From Clostridium sp. Marseille-P299 (lineage in GTDB: Bacteria; Bacillota; Clostridia; Lachnospirales; Lachnospiraceae): a stretch of 64,000 nt of DNA. The position numbers and the translations under genes were made by a program. The notes below the pieces were generated by a model. It saw nothing but the letters and a program-made list of their open reading frames with translations. It was not told where the DNA came from and did no database searches. The DNA lies in NCBI RefSeq assembly GCF_900078195.1, contig NZ_FJVE01000007.1:1178001-1242000 (forward strand), read 5' to 3'. Positions 28,072 to 35,354 of the stretch are shown in pieces. Position 1 is the stretch's first letter, and each line of letters starts with the position of its first letter.

Positions 28072-28731
28072 ATGAACATATTTGAAATCTTAGGTCCTGT
28101 TATGGTAGGGCCTTCAAGTTCACACACTGCAGGTGCGGTTAAAATTGGCTTAATAACAAGAAAATTGCTTGGTACACAACCGAAAAAAGCGTATATTTAT
28201 CTACATGGATCATTTGCAGCAACAGGTGTTGGTCACGGGACCGATAAAGCTTTGATTGCAGGATTGTTAGGGATGTTACCAGATGATATGAATATACCAA
28301 ATAGTTTTGAGATTGCAAAAAAGCAAGGAATGCAATATGTTTTTGAGCAAAAAACCATAAAAGATGCACATCCCAATACAACTATTTTGGAAGTTGAAAA
28401 TGAAGAAAAAGAGAAACTATCACTTCAAGCTTCTTCTTTAGGTGGTGGAAGAATTGCAGTAACGAGAATCGATCGTTTGCTGGTTAATTTTACTGGAGAA
28501 AAACCAACACTAATTATTCAATCGATTGACCAAAAAGGATGTTTAGCAGGAGTAACAAAAACGATTTCAGATAATGAAATAAATATTGCAACCATGCAGC
28601 TTTATCGGGAAAAACGAGGTGGAGATGTCATTATGGTAATAGAAATGGATCAGCAAATAGCAGAGGAATCCCTTAGTTACTTAGAGGGCTTACAAGGAGT
28701 TAAGAAAGTAACGTATTTACTTACCGACTAG
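28072..28731 (+). CDS. sdaAB: L-serine dehydratase, iron-sulfur type, beta subunit
   Basis: 219 residues. FEILGPVMVGPSSSHTAGAVKIG opens the catalytic-beta domain. The C-terminal ACT-like domain (PTLIIQSIDQKGCLAGVTK ... NIATMQLYREKRGGD) probably binds serine as a regulator. With the alpha subunit it deaminates serine to pyruvate and ammonia using an oxygen-sensitive [4Fe-4S] cluster. The GGAGCTAAG site is ten bases before the ATG. It is co-transcribed with the symporter upstream and sdaAA downstream (19-base gap). Confidence 0.95.
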   Translation: MNIFEILGPVMVGPSSSHTAGAVKIGLITRKLLGTQPKKAYIYLHGSFAATGVGHGTDKALIAGLLGMLPDDMNIPNSFEIAKKQGMQYVFEQKTIKDAHPNTTILEVENEEKEKLSLQASSLGGGRIAVTRIDRLLVNFTGEKPTLIIQSIDQKGCLAGVTKTISDNEINIATMQLYREKRGGDVIMVIEMDQQIAEESLSYLEGLQGVKKVTYLLTD

Positions 28732-28750
28732 GTGAAAAAGGAGAACTAGC

Positions 28751-29626
28751 GTGTCTTTTAATTCAGTAGAATCCATCTTAAAAGTATGTAAAAAAGAAAA
28801 TATCCATTTTGCACAAGCAATTCGAAAGGATGATTGTGAAGAAAGAGGAGTAGATGAAAAAGATTCAAAAGAAAAGATGAAACTTCTATGGCAAGCAATG
28901 TTAGAGGCTACGGCTTCTTATGATAAAGAATCTTTGTCAGCAAGTGGTCTAGTAGGTAAAGAAGGCGGATTAATGGAGGAATATCGAACTCGTGAAGAGA
29001 GCCTTTGCGGTGATTTTGTTTCCAAAGTTATATCAAGAGCCTTGCAAATGGGTGGCTCCAATGCATGTATGAAACGTATTGTTGCAGCTCCTACAGCAGG
29101 TGCATGCGGAGTGCTTCCAGCAGTTTTAACTAGTCTATATGAGGATAAAAACTTAGAGATAGAACAAATGTTGGATGCATTATATGTTAGTGCTGGAATG
29201 GGACAAGTGATTGCATCACGAGCGTTTATTTCAGGCGCGGCTGGTGGATGCCAAGCTGAGATTGGAAGTGCATCTGCTATGGCAGCAGCAGCTTTGGTCT
29301 CTTTAAAAGGCGGTGACAATGAACAAATCGCGAATGCAAGTGCCATGGCTTTAAAAAATCTACTTGGTCTTGTTTGTGATCCCGTTGGAGGCTTGGTTGA
29401 AGTTCCATGTGTAAAACGTAATGTAATAGGGGCAGTAAATGCTTTAGCCGCAGCAGATATGGCGCTTGCAGGAATCAAAAGTGCAATACCAGTAGATCAA
29501 GTTATTGATGCCATGCGCTCCGTTGGGGAAAGTATGGATGCGTCCTTACGAGAAACTGGATTTGGGGGGCTTGCTGCAACACCAAAAGCAAGAGAAATTG
29601 TTCGCCAGATGAAGCAAAAACGATAA
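28751..29626 (+). CDS. sdaAA: L-serine dehydratase, iron-sulfur type, alpha subunit
   Basis: 291 residues starting with GTG after AAGGAGAA. The cluster-binding cysteines are in APTAGACGVLPAVL, VCDPVGGLVEVPC and the GSNACMKRIV segment. Glycine/alanine-rich AGMGQVIASRAFISGAAGGC is typical. With SdaAB it forms the two-subunit enzyme found in anaerobic Firmicutes. It ends the symporter-sdaAB-sdaAA operon. Confidence 0.96.
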   Translation: MSFNSVESILKVCKKENIHFAQAIRKDDCEERGVDEKDSKEKMKLLWQAMLEATASYDKESLSASGLVGKEGGLMEEYRTREESLCGDFVSKVISRALQMGGSNACMKRIVAAPTAGACGVLPAVLTSLYEDKNLEIEQMLDALYVSAGMGQVIASRAFISGAAGGCQAEIGSASAMAAAALVSLKGGDNEQIANASAMALKNLLGLVCDPVGGLVEVPCVKRNVIGAVNALAAADMALAGIKSAIPVDQVIDAMRSVGESMDASLRETGFGGLAATPKAREIVRQMKQKR

Positions 29627-29719
29627 TTGCATATCATTCATTACTAGAATGTGTTTCTCTATTTTATGTGATTGGATGAACACATTTGGATAAAATATTA
29701 AATTTATATAAAATAATTC

Positions 29720-29748
29720 TTGACAACAAGAACAGGGTAGGCTATACT
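29720..29748 (+). promoter_or_regulatory. Near-consensus promoter of the met leader/metNIQ unit
   Basis: Perfect TTGACA (29720-29725), 17-base spacer, TATACT (29743-29748). The predicted start is near 29755. Confidence 0.9.
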
Positions 29749-29803
29749 TTCATCAATAAATATCTTAATCATATCTAAATAGTAGGAATTAAGGAGAATA
29801 AGT

Positions 29804-29905
29804 ATGTATCGATTAGTCATGTGTTGCTGTATGAAAATGATGAATAAGCTTAGCTGTGTGAAATGTCGAATGCATGCTTTAGAAAGCCAAGTAGTCGCTT
29901 TATAG
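29804..29905 (+). CDS. 33-residue Met/Cys-rich leader peptide
   Basis: An ATG at 29804 follows AAGGAG (29791-29796) at seven bases, about 50 nt after a near-consensus promoter. The peptide begins MYRLVMCCCMKMMNK and ends with VAL before TAG. It has six Met (residues 1, 6, 10, 12, 13, 23) and five Cys (7, 8, 9, 18, 21) in 33 residues. A strong terminator hairpin begins 42 bases after its stop and ends 60 bases before metN. This is the layout of a ribosome-controlled attenuator sensing charged tRNA-Met and/or tRNA-Cys. No T-box or SAM riboswitch elements are visible. I know of no named peptide of this sequence; the role is inferred. Confidence 0.7.
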   Translation: MYRLVMCCCMKMMNKLSCVKCRMHALESQVVAL

Positions 29906-29947
29906 ACAGATTCTAACTATTTGGTACATACTAGATTTAAGCCGGAT

Positions 29948-30008
29948 GCAGGAGATGAAAAGCATAGCTATTTTTAGCTAGCTGCTTTTAGATTACCTGC
30001 TTTTTTTT
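29948..30008 (+). terminator. Leader terminator (putative attenuator) before metN
   Basis: GCAGG (29948-29952) pairs with CCTGC (29996-30000), AAAAGCA with TGCTTTT, and TAGCTA (29965-29970) with TAGCTA (29975-29980) around a TTTT loop. Eight T follow directly. It lies between the leader ORF and metN and so would stop transcription into the operon unless disrupted. Confidence 0.85.
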
Positions 30009-30068
30009 CGATATTTAGTAAATGAAAGTGGCCGATAATACAAAAAAGTATTGGAGGAAAAGAAAAGT

Positions 30069-31079
30069 ATGAGAAGTCCGATAATTCGACTCGAAAATTT
30101 AGAGAAAATATATCGAACAAAAACCAATTCAGTCAAAGCTCTAGAGAATATAAATCTTGAAATTTATGAAGGAGAAATCTTTGGAATTATAGGTCTTAGC
30201 GGAGCTGGTAAAAGTACATTAGTACGATGTATTAATTTACTTGAAAAACCAACGGCAGGTTCTGTATTTTTTGAAGAAAAAGATTTAACAAAGTTATCTG
30301 CAAGAGCATTGCTTAAGGAAAGAAAAAGCATTGGAATGATCTTTCAACAGTTTAACCTTTTAATGCAAAGAACCGCTCTTGATAATATTTGTTATCCACT
30401 TGAAATTTCAGGAGTGAAAAAATCAGAAGCCAGAAAAAGAGCTCATGAACTTCTTGAAATGGTTGGTTTGGCAGATAAAGCAAAAGCTTATCCATCCCAA
30501 TTATCTGGTGGACAAAAACAAAGAATAGCGATTGCTAGAGCACTTGCTAATAATCCAAAAGTACTTCTTTGTGATGAAGCAACCAGTGCATTAGATCCAA
30601 CAACAACTAGATCAATCTTACAATTGCTAAAAGACATCAATAAGAAATTAGGAATTACCGTTATTGTAATTACACATGAAATGGCTGTTATTGAAGAAAT
30701 TTGTGACCGCGTTGCAATTATTGATCAAAGTCATATTGCAGAAGTTGGAAGTGTACTTGAAATCTTTACAAGACCTAAGTCTGAGATTGCAAAGAAACTA
30801 GTATTTTCCAATGCTTCGAAAAAGGCAGAAATTGTACATGGAAATAAATATCGTATCATTTTTGATGGACGTTCTTCTTTTGAACCTGTCCTATCAAACT
30901 TGGTACTTGAATGTAAAACAGCAGTAAATATATTGTTTGCAGAAACTAGAAATATCGAAGGAAACGCCGTTGGTCAGATGATAATACAAGTACCAGATGA
31001 AGAGGTAATTACAAATCGAGTACTTAATTATTTAAATGAACACAATGTAAAATTTGAGGAGGTGGAAGAAGATGTTTGA
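30069..31079 (+). CDS. metN: Methionine ABC importer, ATP-binding protein
   Basis: 336 residues from ATG 30069, preferred over a TTG at 30051 because that TTG is inside the TTGGAGG ribosome site. Walker A IGLSGAGKST, Q-loop FQQFNLL, signature LSGGQKQRIAIARAL, Walker B VLLCDEATSALDP and the H-loop ITHE are complete. The C-terminal 90 residues (RIIFDGRSSFEPVLSNLV ... NEHNVKFEEVEE) form the NIL regulatory domain that binds methionine in this family. It overlaps metI by eight bases. The peptide/terminator leader upstream probably controls the operon. Confidence 0.96.
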   Translation: MRSPIIRLENLEKIYRTKTNSVKALENINLEIYEGEIFGIIGLSGAGKSTLVRCINLLEKPTAGSVFFEEKDLTKLSARALLKERKSIGMIFQQFNLLMQRTALDNICYPLEISGVKKSEARKRAHELLEMVGLADKAKAYPSQLSGGQKQRIAIARALANNPKVLLCDEATSALDPTTTRSILQLLKDINKKLGITVIVITHEMAVIEEICDRVAIIDQSHIAEVGSVLEIFTRPKSEIAKKLVFSNASKKAEIVHGNKYRIIFDGRSSFEPVLSNLVLECKTAVNILFAETRNIEGNAVGQMIIQVPDEEVITNRVLNYLNEHNVKFEEVEEDV

Positions 31080-31737
31080 TAGTGCAACAATTCAAATGTT
31101 AGTGAAAGGATTAGGCGAATCATTATATATGATTTTCTTTTCCACATTCCTATCTTATGTAATCGGATTACCACTTGGTGTAATTTTAGTTGTTACTGAT
31201 AAACAAGGAATCAGACCAATGCCAATAATAAACAAAGTTCTTGGTTTTATTGTTAATATACTACGTTCGGTACCATTTATTATTCTATTACTAGCAATCT
31301 CTCCATTTACACGTATGATTGTTGGAACAACATTAGGCACCAATGCAACAATAGTAGCCTTGGTAGTTTCTGCTTCACCATATATCGCACGACTTGTAGA
31401 GTCTTCCATTAAGGAAGTAGATGCTGGTGTGATAGAAGCGGCACAGTCTATGGGTTCAACACCATTTCAGATTGTGTGTAAGGTTTTAGTACCAGAAGCG
31501 AAACCATCTTTAATTGTTGGGGCAGCAATTGCAATTACAACAATTCTTGGATATACAGCGATGGCCGGTTTCGTAGGCGGTGGCGGTTTAGGTGATATCG
31601 CAATTCGTTATGGATATCAACGTTATCAAACTGACATTATGATGGTTACTGTTGTGATTTTAGTAATCTTAGTTCAAATATTCCAAGAGTTTGGTATTCG
31701 TTTAGCGAAAACAGGGGATAAAAGAATTAATAAGTAA
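31072..31737 (+). CDS. metI: Methionine ABC importer, permease
   Basis: 221 residues from the ATG at 31072, placed nine bases after GAGGAGGT. Five membrane helices; the EAA loop reads VIEAAQSMGSTPFQIVCKVLVPEAKP. GYTAMAGFVGGGGLGDIAIRYGYQRYQTD is diagnostic for MetI. Start and stop overlap with metN indicate translational coupling. Confidence 0.96.
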   Translation: MFDSATIQMLVKGLGESLYMIFFSTFLSYVIGLPLGVILVVTDKQGIRPMPIINKVLGFIVNILRSVPFIILLLAISPFTRMIVGTTLGTNATIVALVVSASPYIARLVESSIKEVDAGVIEAAQSMGSTPFQIVCKVLVPEAKPSLIVGAAIAITTILGYTAMAGFVGGGGLGDIAIRYGYQRYQTDIMMVTVVILVILVQIFQEFGIRLAKTGDKRINK

Positions 31738-31787
31738 TTAGTAAGTTATAAAAATTAAAATAAAAGAGGTAATCAGGGAGGATTTTT

Positions 31788-32624
31788 ATGAAAAAGAGTT
31801 TATTTGTAAAAGGATTAGCAGTTGTACTTAGTATTTCATTATTAACAGGATGTGGTTTAAAGTCCAATGATGCTGGTAAAAGTACAGAAGATTCAAAGAA
31901 AATTGTTGTTGGAGCAAGTCCTGCACCACACGCAGAAATCTTGAAGAAAGCAGCAGAACTATTAAAAGATAAAGGTTATGAACTTGAAATAATTGAATTT
32001 ACGGATTATGTTCAACCAAACATCGCTTTAAATAACGGTGATATTGATGCAAACTATTTTCAACATCAACCATACTTAGATAAGTTTAACAAAGAGCAAT
32101 CTGCAGACTTAGTAGCAGCTGGTGTAATTCATTATGAGCCTTTTGGTCTTTATCCAGGAAAAACAGCTACGATTGATCAATTAGCAGATAAAGCACAAAT
32201 CGCAGTTCCGAATGATTCCTCCAATGAAGCAAGAGCTTTGATTTTATTAGAGGCACAAGGTTTAATCAAGTTAAAAGAGGGCGTTGGTTTTGAAGCTACA
32301 GTGAAAGATATTGCAGAAAATCCTAAGAATTTAGAAATTCTAGAAATTGCAGCAGAACAACTTCCACGTTCTTTACAAGATGTTGATATGGCTGTTATCA
32401 ATGGTAATTATGCAATTGATGCTGGCTTAGATGTAAAAACAGATGCTATCGCAATTGAAGATGAAGATTCTATCAGTGCTAAAACTTATGGTAATATCTT
32501 AGCAGTAAAAGATGGAAATCAAGACAAAGAATCTATTAAAGCTTTAGTAGAAGTATTAAAGAGTGATGAAATTAGAACTTTTATTGAAGAAACTTATAAT
32601 GGTGCAGTAGTACCAATGAAATAA
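31788..32624 (+). CDS. metQ: Methionine-binding lipoprotein
   Basis: 278 residues. Signal peptide II with lipobox LLTGC (Cys22). The NlpA/MetQ fold is shown by IVVGASPAPHAEILKKAAEL, FTDYVQPNIALNNGDIDANY, QHQPYLDKF, and NYAIDAGLDVKTDAIAIED. It captures methionine (either form in some homologues) at the outer face of the membrane for MetNI. GGGAGG lies seven bases before the ATG. It closes the met operon. Confidence 0.96.
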   Translation: MKKSLFVKGLAVVLSISLLTGCGLKSNDAGKSTEDSKKIVVGASPAPHAEILKKAAELLKDKGYELEIIEFTDYVQPNIALNNGDIDANYFQHQPYLDKFNKEQSADLVAAGVIHYEPFGLYPGKTATIDQLADKAQIAVPNDSSNEARALILLEAQGLIKLKEGVGFEATVKDIAENPKNLEILEIAAEQLPRSLQDVDMAVINGNYAIDAGLDVKTDAIAIEDEDSISAKTYGNILAVKDGNQDKESIKALVEVLKSDEIRTFIEETYNGAVVPMK

Positions 32625-32694
32625 TTTAATGTAATATTTTTTTCATAACTGAGAACACTATCTTTGTAGACTATAGAAAGATAGGAGATTTGTT

Positions 32695-33009
32695 ATGACT
32701 GATCTAAAATGTAGTGTAGTGAATTGTGTTCACAACTGTGATCATTTATGCGAGATGAATACAATTGAAGTAAAAGGGCGTAGCGCAAATAACTCAGAGT
32801 CAACTTGTTGTTCAACTTTCCATGATGACAATGGTAACACAACAAGAAATAGTATAGGTGACGCAGCTCCTGAAACAAATATTGAATGTAGTGCAGAAGC
32901 ATGTAAGTACAATAAAAATTTAAAATGTTATGCAGAGCAAATAACAATAAGTGGAGCCGGTGCTAGTAATTCTGAAAGGACAGAGTGTGCAACGTTCACT
33001 GTAGCTTAG
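32695..33009 (+). CDS. Protein with two DUF1540 cysteine motifs
   Basis: 104 residues holding two copies of the roughly 40-residue DUF1540 unit. The first (LKCSVVNCVHNCDHLCEMNT ... ESTCCSTF) is at about 4-42; the second (IECSAEACKYNKNLKCYAEQ ... ERTECATF) at about 62-102. Each has four or five spaced Cys that probably bind a metal. The function is unknown in Clostridia. ATAGGAG precedes the ATG. It is transcribed after metQ, either by readthrough or its own promoter, and ends at a strong terminator. Confidence 0.9.
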   Translation: MTDLKCSVVNCVHNCDHLCEMNTIEVKGRSANNSESTCCSTFHDDNGNTTRNSIGDAAPETNIECSAEACKYNKNLKCYAEQITISGAGASNSERTECATFTVA

Positions 33010-33017
33010 GTAGATAG

Positions 33018-33092
33018 AAAGGGTTGTTACAAAATAGAGTTTTATATGTAATTTACATATGAATCAAATCTATTTTGTAACAGCCCTTTTTT
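33018..33092. terminator. Long-stem terminator between DUF1540 gene and the divergent mod regulator
   Basis: AAAGGGTTGTTACAAAATAGA (33018-33038) is almost exactly complementary to the stretch 33069-33089, one wobble pair. T6 follows on the plus strand and TTTC on the minus strand, so it may serve both converging genes. Confidence 0.9.
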
Positions 33093-33099
33093 AGTTTTA

Positions 33100-34077
33100 T
33101 TATAATATTTGCTTTCCCATCTCTTTTGTATTAAAGTTTCCAAGTAAATCGATTTCTCTACGAAATTCTTCGCTTTGAATCGTGGAAATAATAAGTTTAA
33201 TTATCGGATGCTCAGCATCAGTTTCTCGGATTATTAAATCATAGCTTTCTTCTTTCAGTGGCAAAAATTCAATGGAATCTAGGTCTTTGCATGCCTTAGC
33301 GGTTCCTAGACCAAAATCGCCTTCATTTCTTGCAATAAGCGATGCTACAGCAAGATGAGAGTTTACCTCTTTATTATATCCTGGAAGGTTGGTTGGTAAA
33401 ATACCTAGTTTATTAAGCATACTGTCTAGTAAGATTCGGGTACCACTTCCTTTTTCACGATTAACATATCGAATATCTCTTCTTGATAAATCCTCAAATC
33501 CTGAGATTTTCTTTGGATTTCCTTTCAACACATAAAAACCCTGCATTCTTTTAACAAGATGATAAATTCGTACTTTAATCCCAGGTAAGAGTTTTGAGGC
33601 ATATGTAACGTTATAGGAATCCGTTTCTGCATCCCAAAGATGGGCGGTAGCAATATGCACTTGACCTTGATACATAGCGTATAAACCATTATAACTGCCA
33701 AGATAAGAACGTAAAATATTTGGCCGGAATGTATTTGTATTAATTTTATTAGCAAGGATATCAAGCAACATATCTTGTCCACATAAAATAATGGAAGATG
33801 AGTCACTTTCTTTTATATAAGAAGTATTATGCTTATTTTGGGGAAGTTCCATAAAAGTTTGCTGAAAGGATGGATTGGATTCATCGTTTAATTTTTGTGC
33901 AGGAGCAGGAGTCTGATTATTTTGTAGTAAATGAGTTATATCACGTTTTTGAATACGTAATTGCTTTCCAAGTTTTGTGGCAGGGATATCCCCACGTTTT
34001 ATCATTTCATAAACAGTTGTTTTCTTTATTTTTAGTAAATCAGCTACCTCTTGTGGGGTGAATACGTCTTGTTCCAT
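33100..34077 (-). CDS. One-component regulator: excisionase-type HTH fused to a periplasmic-binding-protein-like domain
   Basis: 325 residues. Residues 4-52 are a MerR/excisionase-type helix-turn-helix (FTPQEVADLLKIKKTTVYEM). After a polar linker, residues about 95-320 form a PBP-like domain (ATAHLWDAETDSYN, YHLVKRMQGFYVLKGNPKKI, REKGSGTRILLDSML, LGTAKACKDLDSIEFLPL), a design used for molybdate or tungstate sensing. It is divergent from modABC, about 1.3 kb away because a decayed IS now lies between. Two AAACGTTATT sites, at 34115 and 34187, sit in its promoter region. A ligand of molybdate is inferred from context. Confidence 0.88.
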   Translation of the reverse strand: MEQDVFTPQEVADLLKIKKTTVYEMIKRGDIPATKLGKQLRIQKRDITHLLQNNQTPAPAQKLNDESNPSFQQTFMELPQNKHNTSYIKESDSSSIILCGQDMLLDILANKINTNTFRPNILRSYLGSYNGLYAMYQGQVHIATAHLWDAETDSYNVTYASKLLPGIKVRIYHLVKRMQGFYVLKGNPKKISGFEDLSRRDIRYVNREKGSGTRILLDSMLNKLGILPTNLPGYNKEVNSHLAVASLIARNEGDFGLGTAKACKDLDSIEFLPLKEESYDLIIRETDAEHPIIKLIISTIQSEEFRREIDLLGNFNTKEMGKQIL

Positions 34078-34114
34078 TGCAATTCTCCAATCTTTGTTTC
34101 TTATGTTCGATTAT

Positions 34115-34196
34115 AAACGTTATTGGAATATCCGTCAATTCTTCCATCAATACTTAACTAATTTGATATCATTACAAAACATTACAAAACGTTATT
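34115..34196. promoter_or_regulatory. Candidate operator sites of the mod regulator
   Basis: AAACGTTATT occurs at 34115-34124 and again at 34187-34196, 72 bases apart, upstream of the regulator start. A tandem ATTACAAAAC pair precedes the second copy (34171-34190). CGTTAT half-sites recall molybdate-responsive operators; the link is inferred. Confidence 0.45.
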
Positions 34197-34240
34197 ACGA
34201 ATTTAAAATAATGACTCAATTGTAAATCGAAATGCAATCC

Positions 34241-34268
34241 TTCCAATTTCATATTGAGTAATAATACT
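34241..34268 (+). repeat. Left copy of a 28-bp direct repeat (target duplication)
   Basis: Begins TTCCAATTTCATATTGAG. All 28 bases are repeated exactly at 35160-35187, on the other side of the IS remnant; the bases on both outer sides differ. Confidence 0.9.
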
Positions 34269-34372
34269 TAAATAAAATATCTATACCAAGTGTTTGCACC
34301 TTGGCTTACAAAAAGATTGGTTGATACCAGTCTTTTTTGTTTCCATAAGTAAAAAATTCATATATCCTATAA

Positions 34373-34872
34373 ATGTTGGCAGTGGAGTCTAGTCTTATGC
34401 TTGCATTTTTAAGAGATGCAAACACTTCAAAATCAGTTATTGATGTATTCAACCATCTCGATCAAACTCTTGGGAATAGTCTGTTTAGCAAACTGTTTCC
34501 CGTAATTCTTACCGATAATGGAAGTGAGTTTTCTAATCCAAGAGCGATTGAATACCGTGAAACAATACTATCTTTGCGAACTAATGTATTTTACTGTGAT
34601 GCGGGGAGTCCTTATCAAAAGGAGCAATTGAAGTAAACCATGAGCTGATCCGAAGAATTCTACCCAAGGGCACAAGTTTCAATCATCTTACACAAGAAGA
34701 TATAAACTTAATGATGGACCATATCAATTCTTACAAAAGAAAAAAGCTAAACAATCGTAGTCCCTACGAAACATTCAGCTTTTATCACGGAGAAGAAGTT
34801 TTACATAAACTTGGATGTATACCGGTTGCAGCCAGTGACATCATGCTAAAACCTGCTCTTCTCAAAAAATAA
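34373..34872 (+). pseudogene. DDE (rve) transposase fragment, frameshifted
   Basis: Reads SSLMLAFLRDANTSKSVIDV ... FPVILTDNGSEFSNPRAIEY ... NVFYCDAGSPYQK. A one-base deletion in the A run near 34619 shifts the frame. It resumes as GAIEVNHELIRRILPKGTSF and NNRSPYETFSFYHGEEVLHK to TAA at 34872. The catalytic TDNGSEF Asp and the IEVNHE Glu are visible. The first catalytic Asp and the DNA-binding N-terminal part are missing. Confidence 0.85.
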
Positions 34873-35015
34873 TTATTATGCATGCCGCCAACCACTCATC
34901 TGTCTATGGAATGTAGGGGTGGATTCTCCGATTACAAATTTAATCGAGAGGGAGTCGACCTCCTTTTAGCATGCTTGTAATTATTATAATACTTCAATAA
35001 AAGCTAAAAATCAAA

Positions 35016-35156
35016 CTGCATTTGGATTACAAAAACTGCATCTCGTTTACAAAACCTGCATTTAGGTTACAAAAGTGGCGTTTCGTTTACAAATATTTAA
35101 TTGTCAGTTACAAAAATGGCATCTCAGTTTACAAAGTGGCATCTCATGCTACATGT
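35016..35156 (+). repeat. Seven-unit, 20-bp tandem array at the IS edge
   Basis: Units start at 35016, 35036, 35056, 35076, 35096 (21 nt, degenerate), 35117 and 35137. The rough consensus is CTGCATYTCGKTTACAAAA, with TGGCATCTC variants in the later units. A 20-21 bp period puts the sites on one face of the helix, which suits repeated binding by a transposase at an element end. Confidence 0.88.
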
Positions 35157-35159
35157 GAG

Positions 35160-35187
35160 TTCCAATTTCATATTGAGTAATAATACT
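35160..35187 (+). repeat. Right copy of the 28-bp direct repeat
   Basis: Identical over 28 bases to 34241-34268 and placed immediately after the last unit of the tandem array plus three bases. Confidence 0.9.
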
Positions 35188-35269
35188 GATTTAAAATAAT
35201 GAAACACAAAACTAAACAAAACAAAACGAACAATAATAAACGAAAATGAATAATAATGAACATAATAGG

Positions 35270-35298
35270 TTGACATTTCTTATTTTCGTTGCTAAAAT
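35270..35298 (+). promoter_or_regulatory. Promoter of modABC
   Basis: TTGACA at 35270-35275, 17-base spacer, TAAAAT at 35293-35298. The upstream A-rich sequence has two similar GAA(C/T)AATAATAAACG/GAATAATAATGAAC stretches (about 35228-35261) that could bind a regulator. Confidence 0.8.
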
Positions 35299-35354
35299 GG
35301 TCAAGGTAAAAGCTAGGTCTAATTAAAGTTAACTTAGCGTGAAAGGAGCATTTT

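Larger units (their letters stand above)
34269..35159 (+). mobile_element. Decayed insertion sequence with a 28-bp target duplication (IS30/IS1202-like)
   Basis: 891 bp bounded by the exact 28-bp repeats. It contains, in order: a hairpin AAAAGATTGG/CCAGTCTTTT with T6 (about 34311-34337), a transposase lacking its N-terminal half and frameshifted, a GC-richer segment 34880-34975, and a seven-unit 20-bp array at the right edge. The transposase piece looks IS30-like, but IS30 members duplicate only 2-3 bp. IS1202 is known for a duplication of about 27 bp. No obvious inverted terminal repeats pair the two edges, so the left end may have been lost or altered. Confidence 0.75.

Noticed and set aside
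28918..29478. 186-codon open frame antisense to sdaAA
   Set aside because: It has no ribosome site and a low-complexity Ala/Ser/Pro composition; it is a shadow of the sdaAA reading frame.
29755..30068. Met T-box or SAM riboswitch upstream of metN
   Set aside because: No TGGNACCGCG antiterminator core, no specifier/AGTA elements and no SAM-I core; a Met/Cys leader ORF with a terminator fits better.
34373..34872. Intact IS30 transposase
   Set aside because: The N-terminal half is missing and a one-base deletion breaks the frame.
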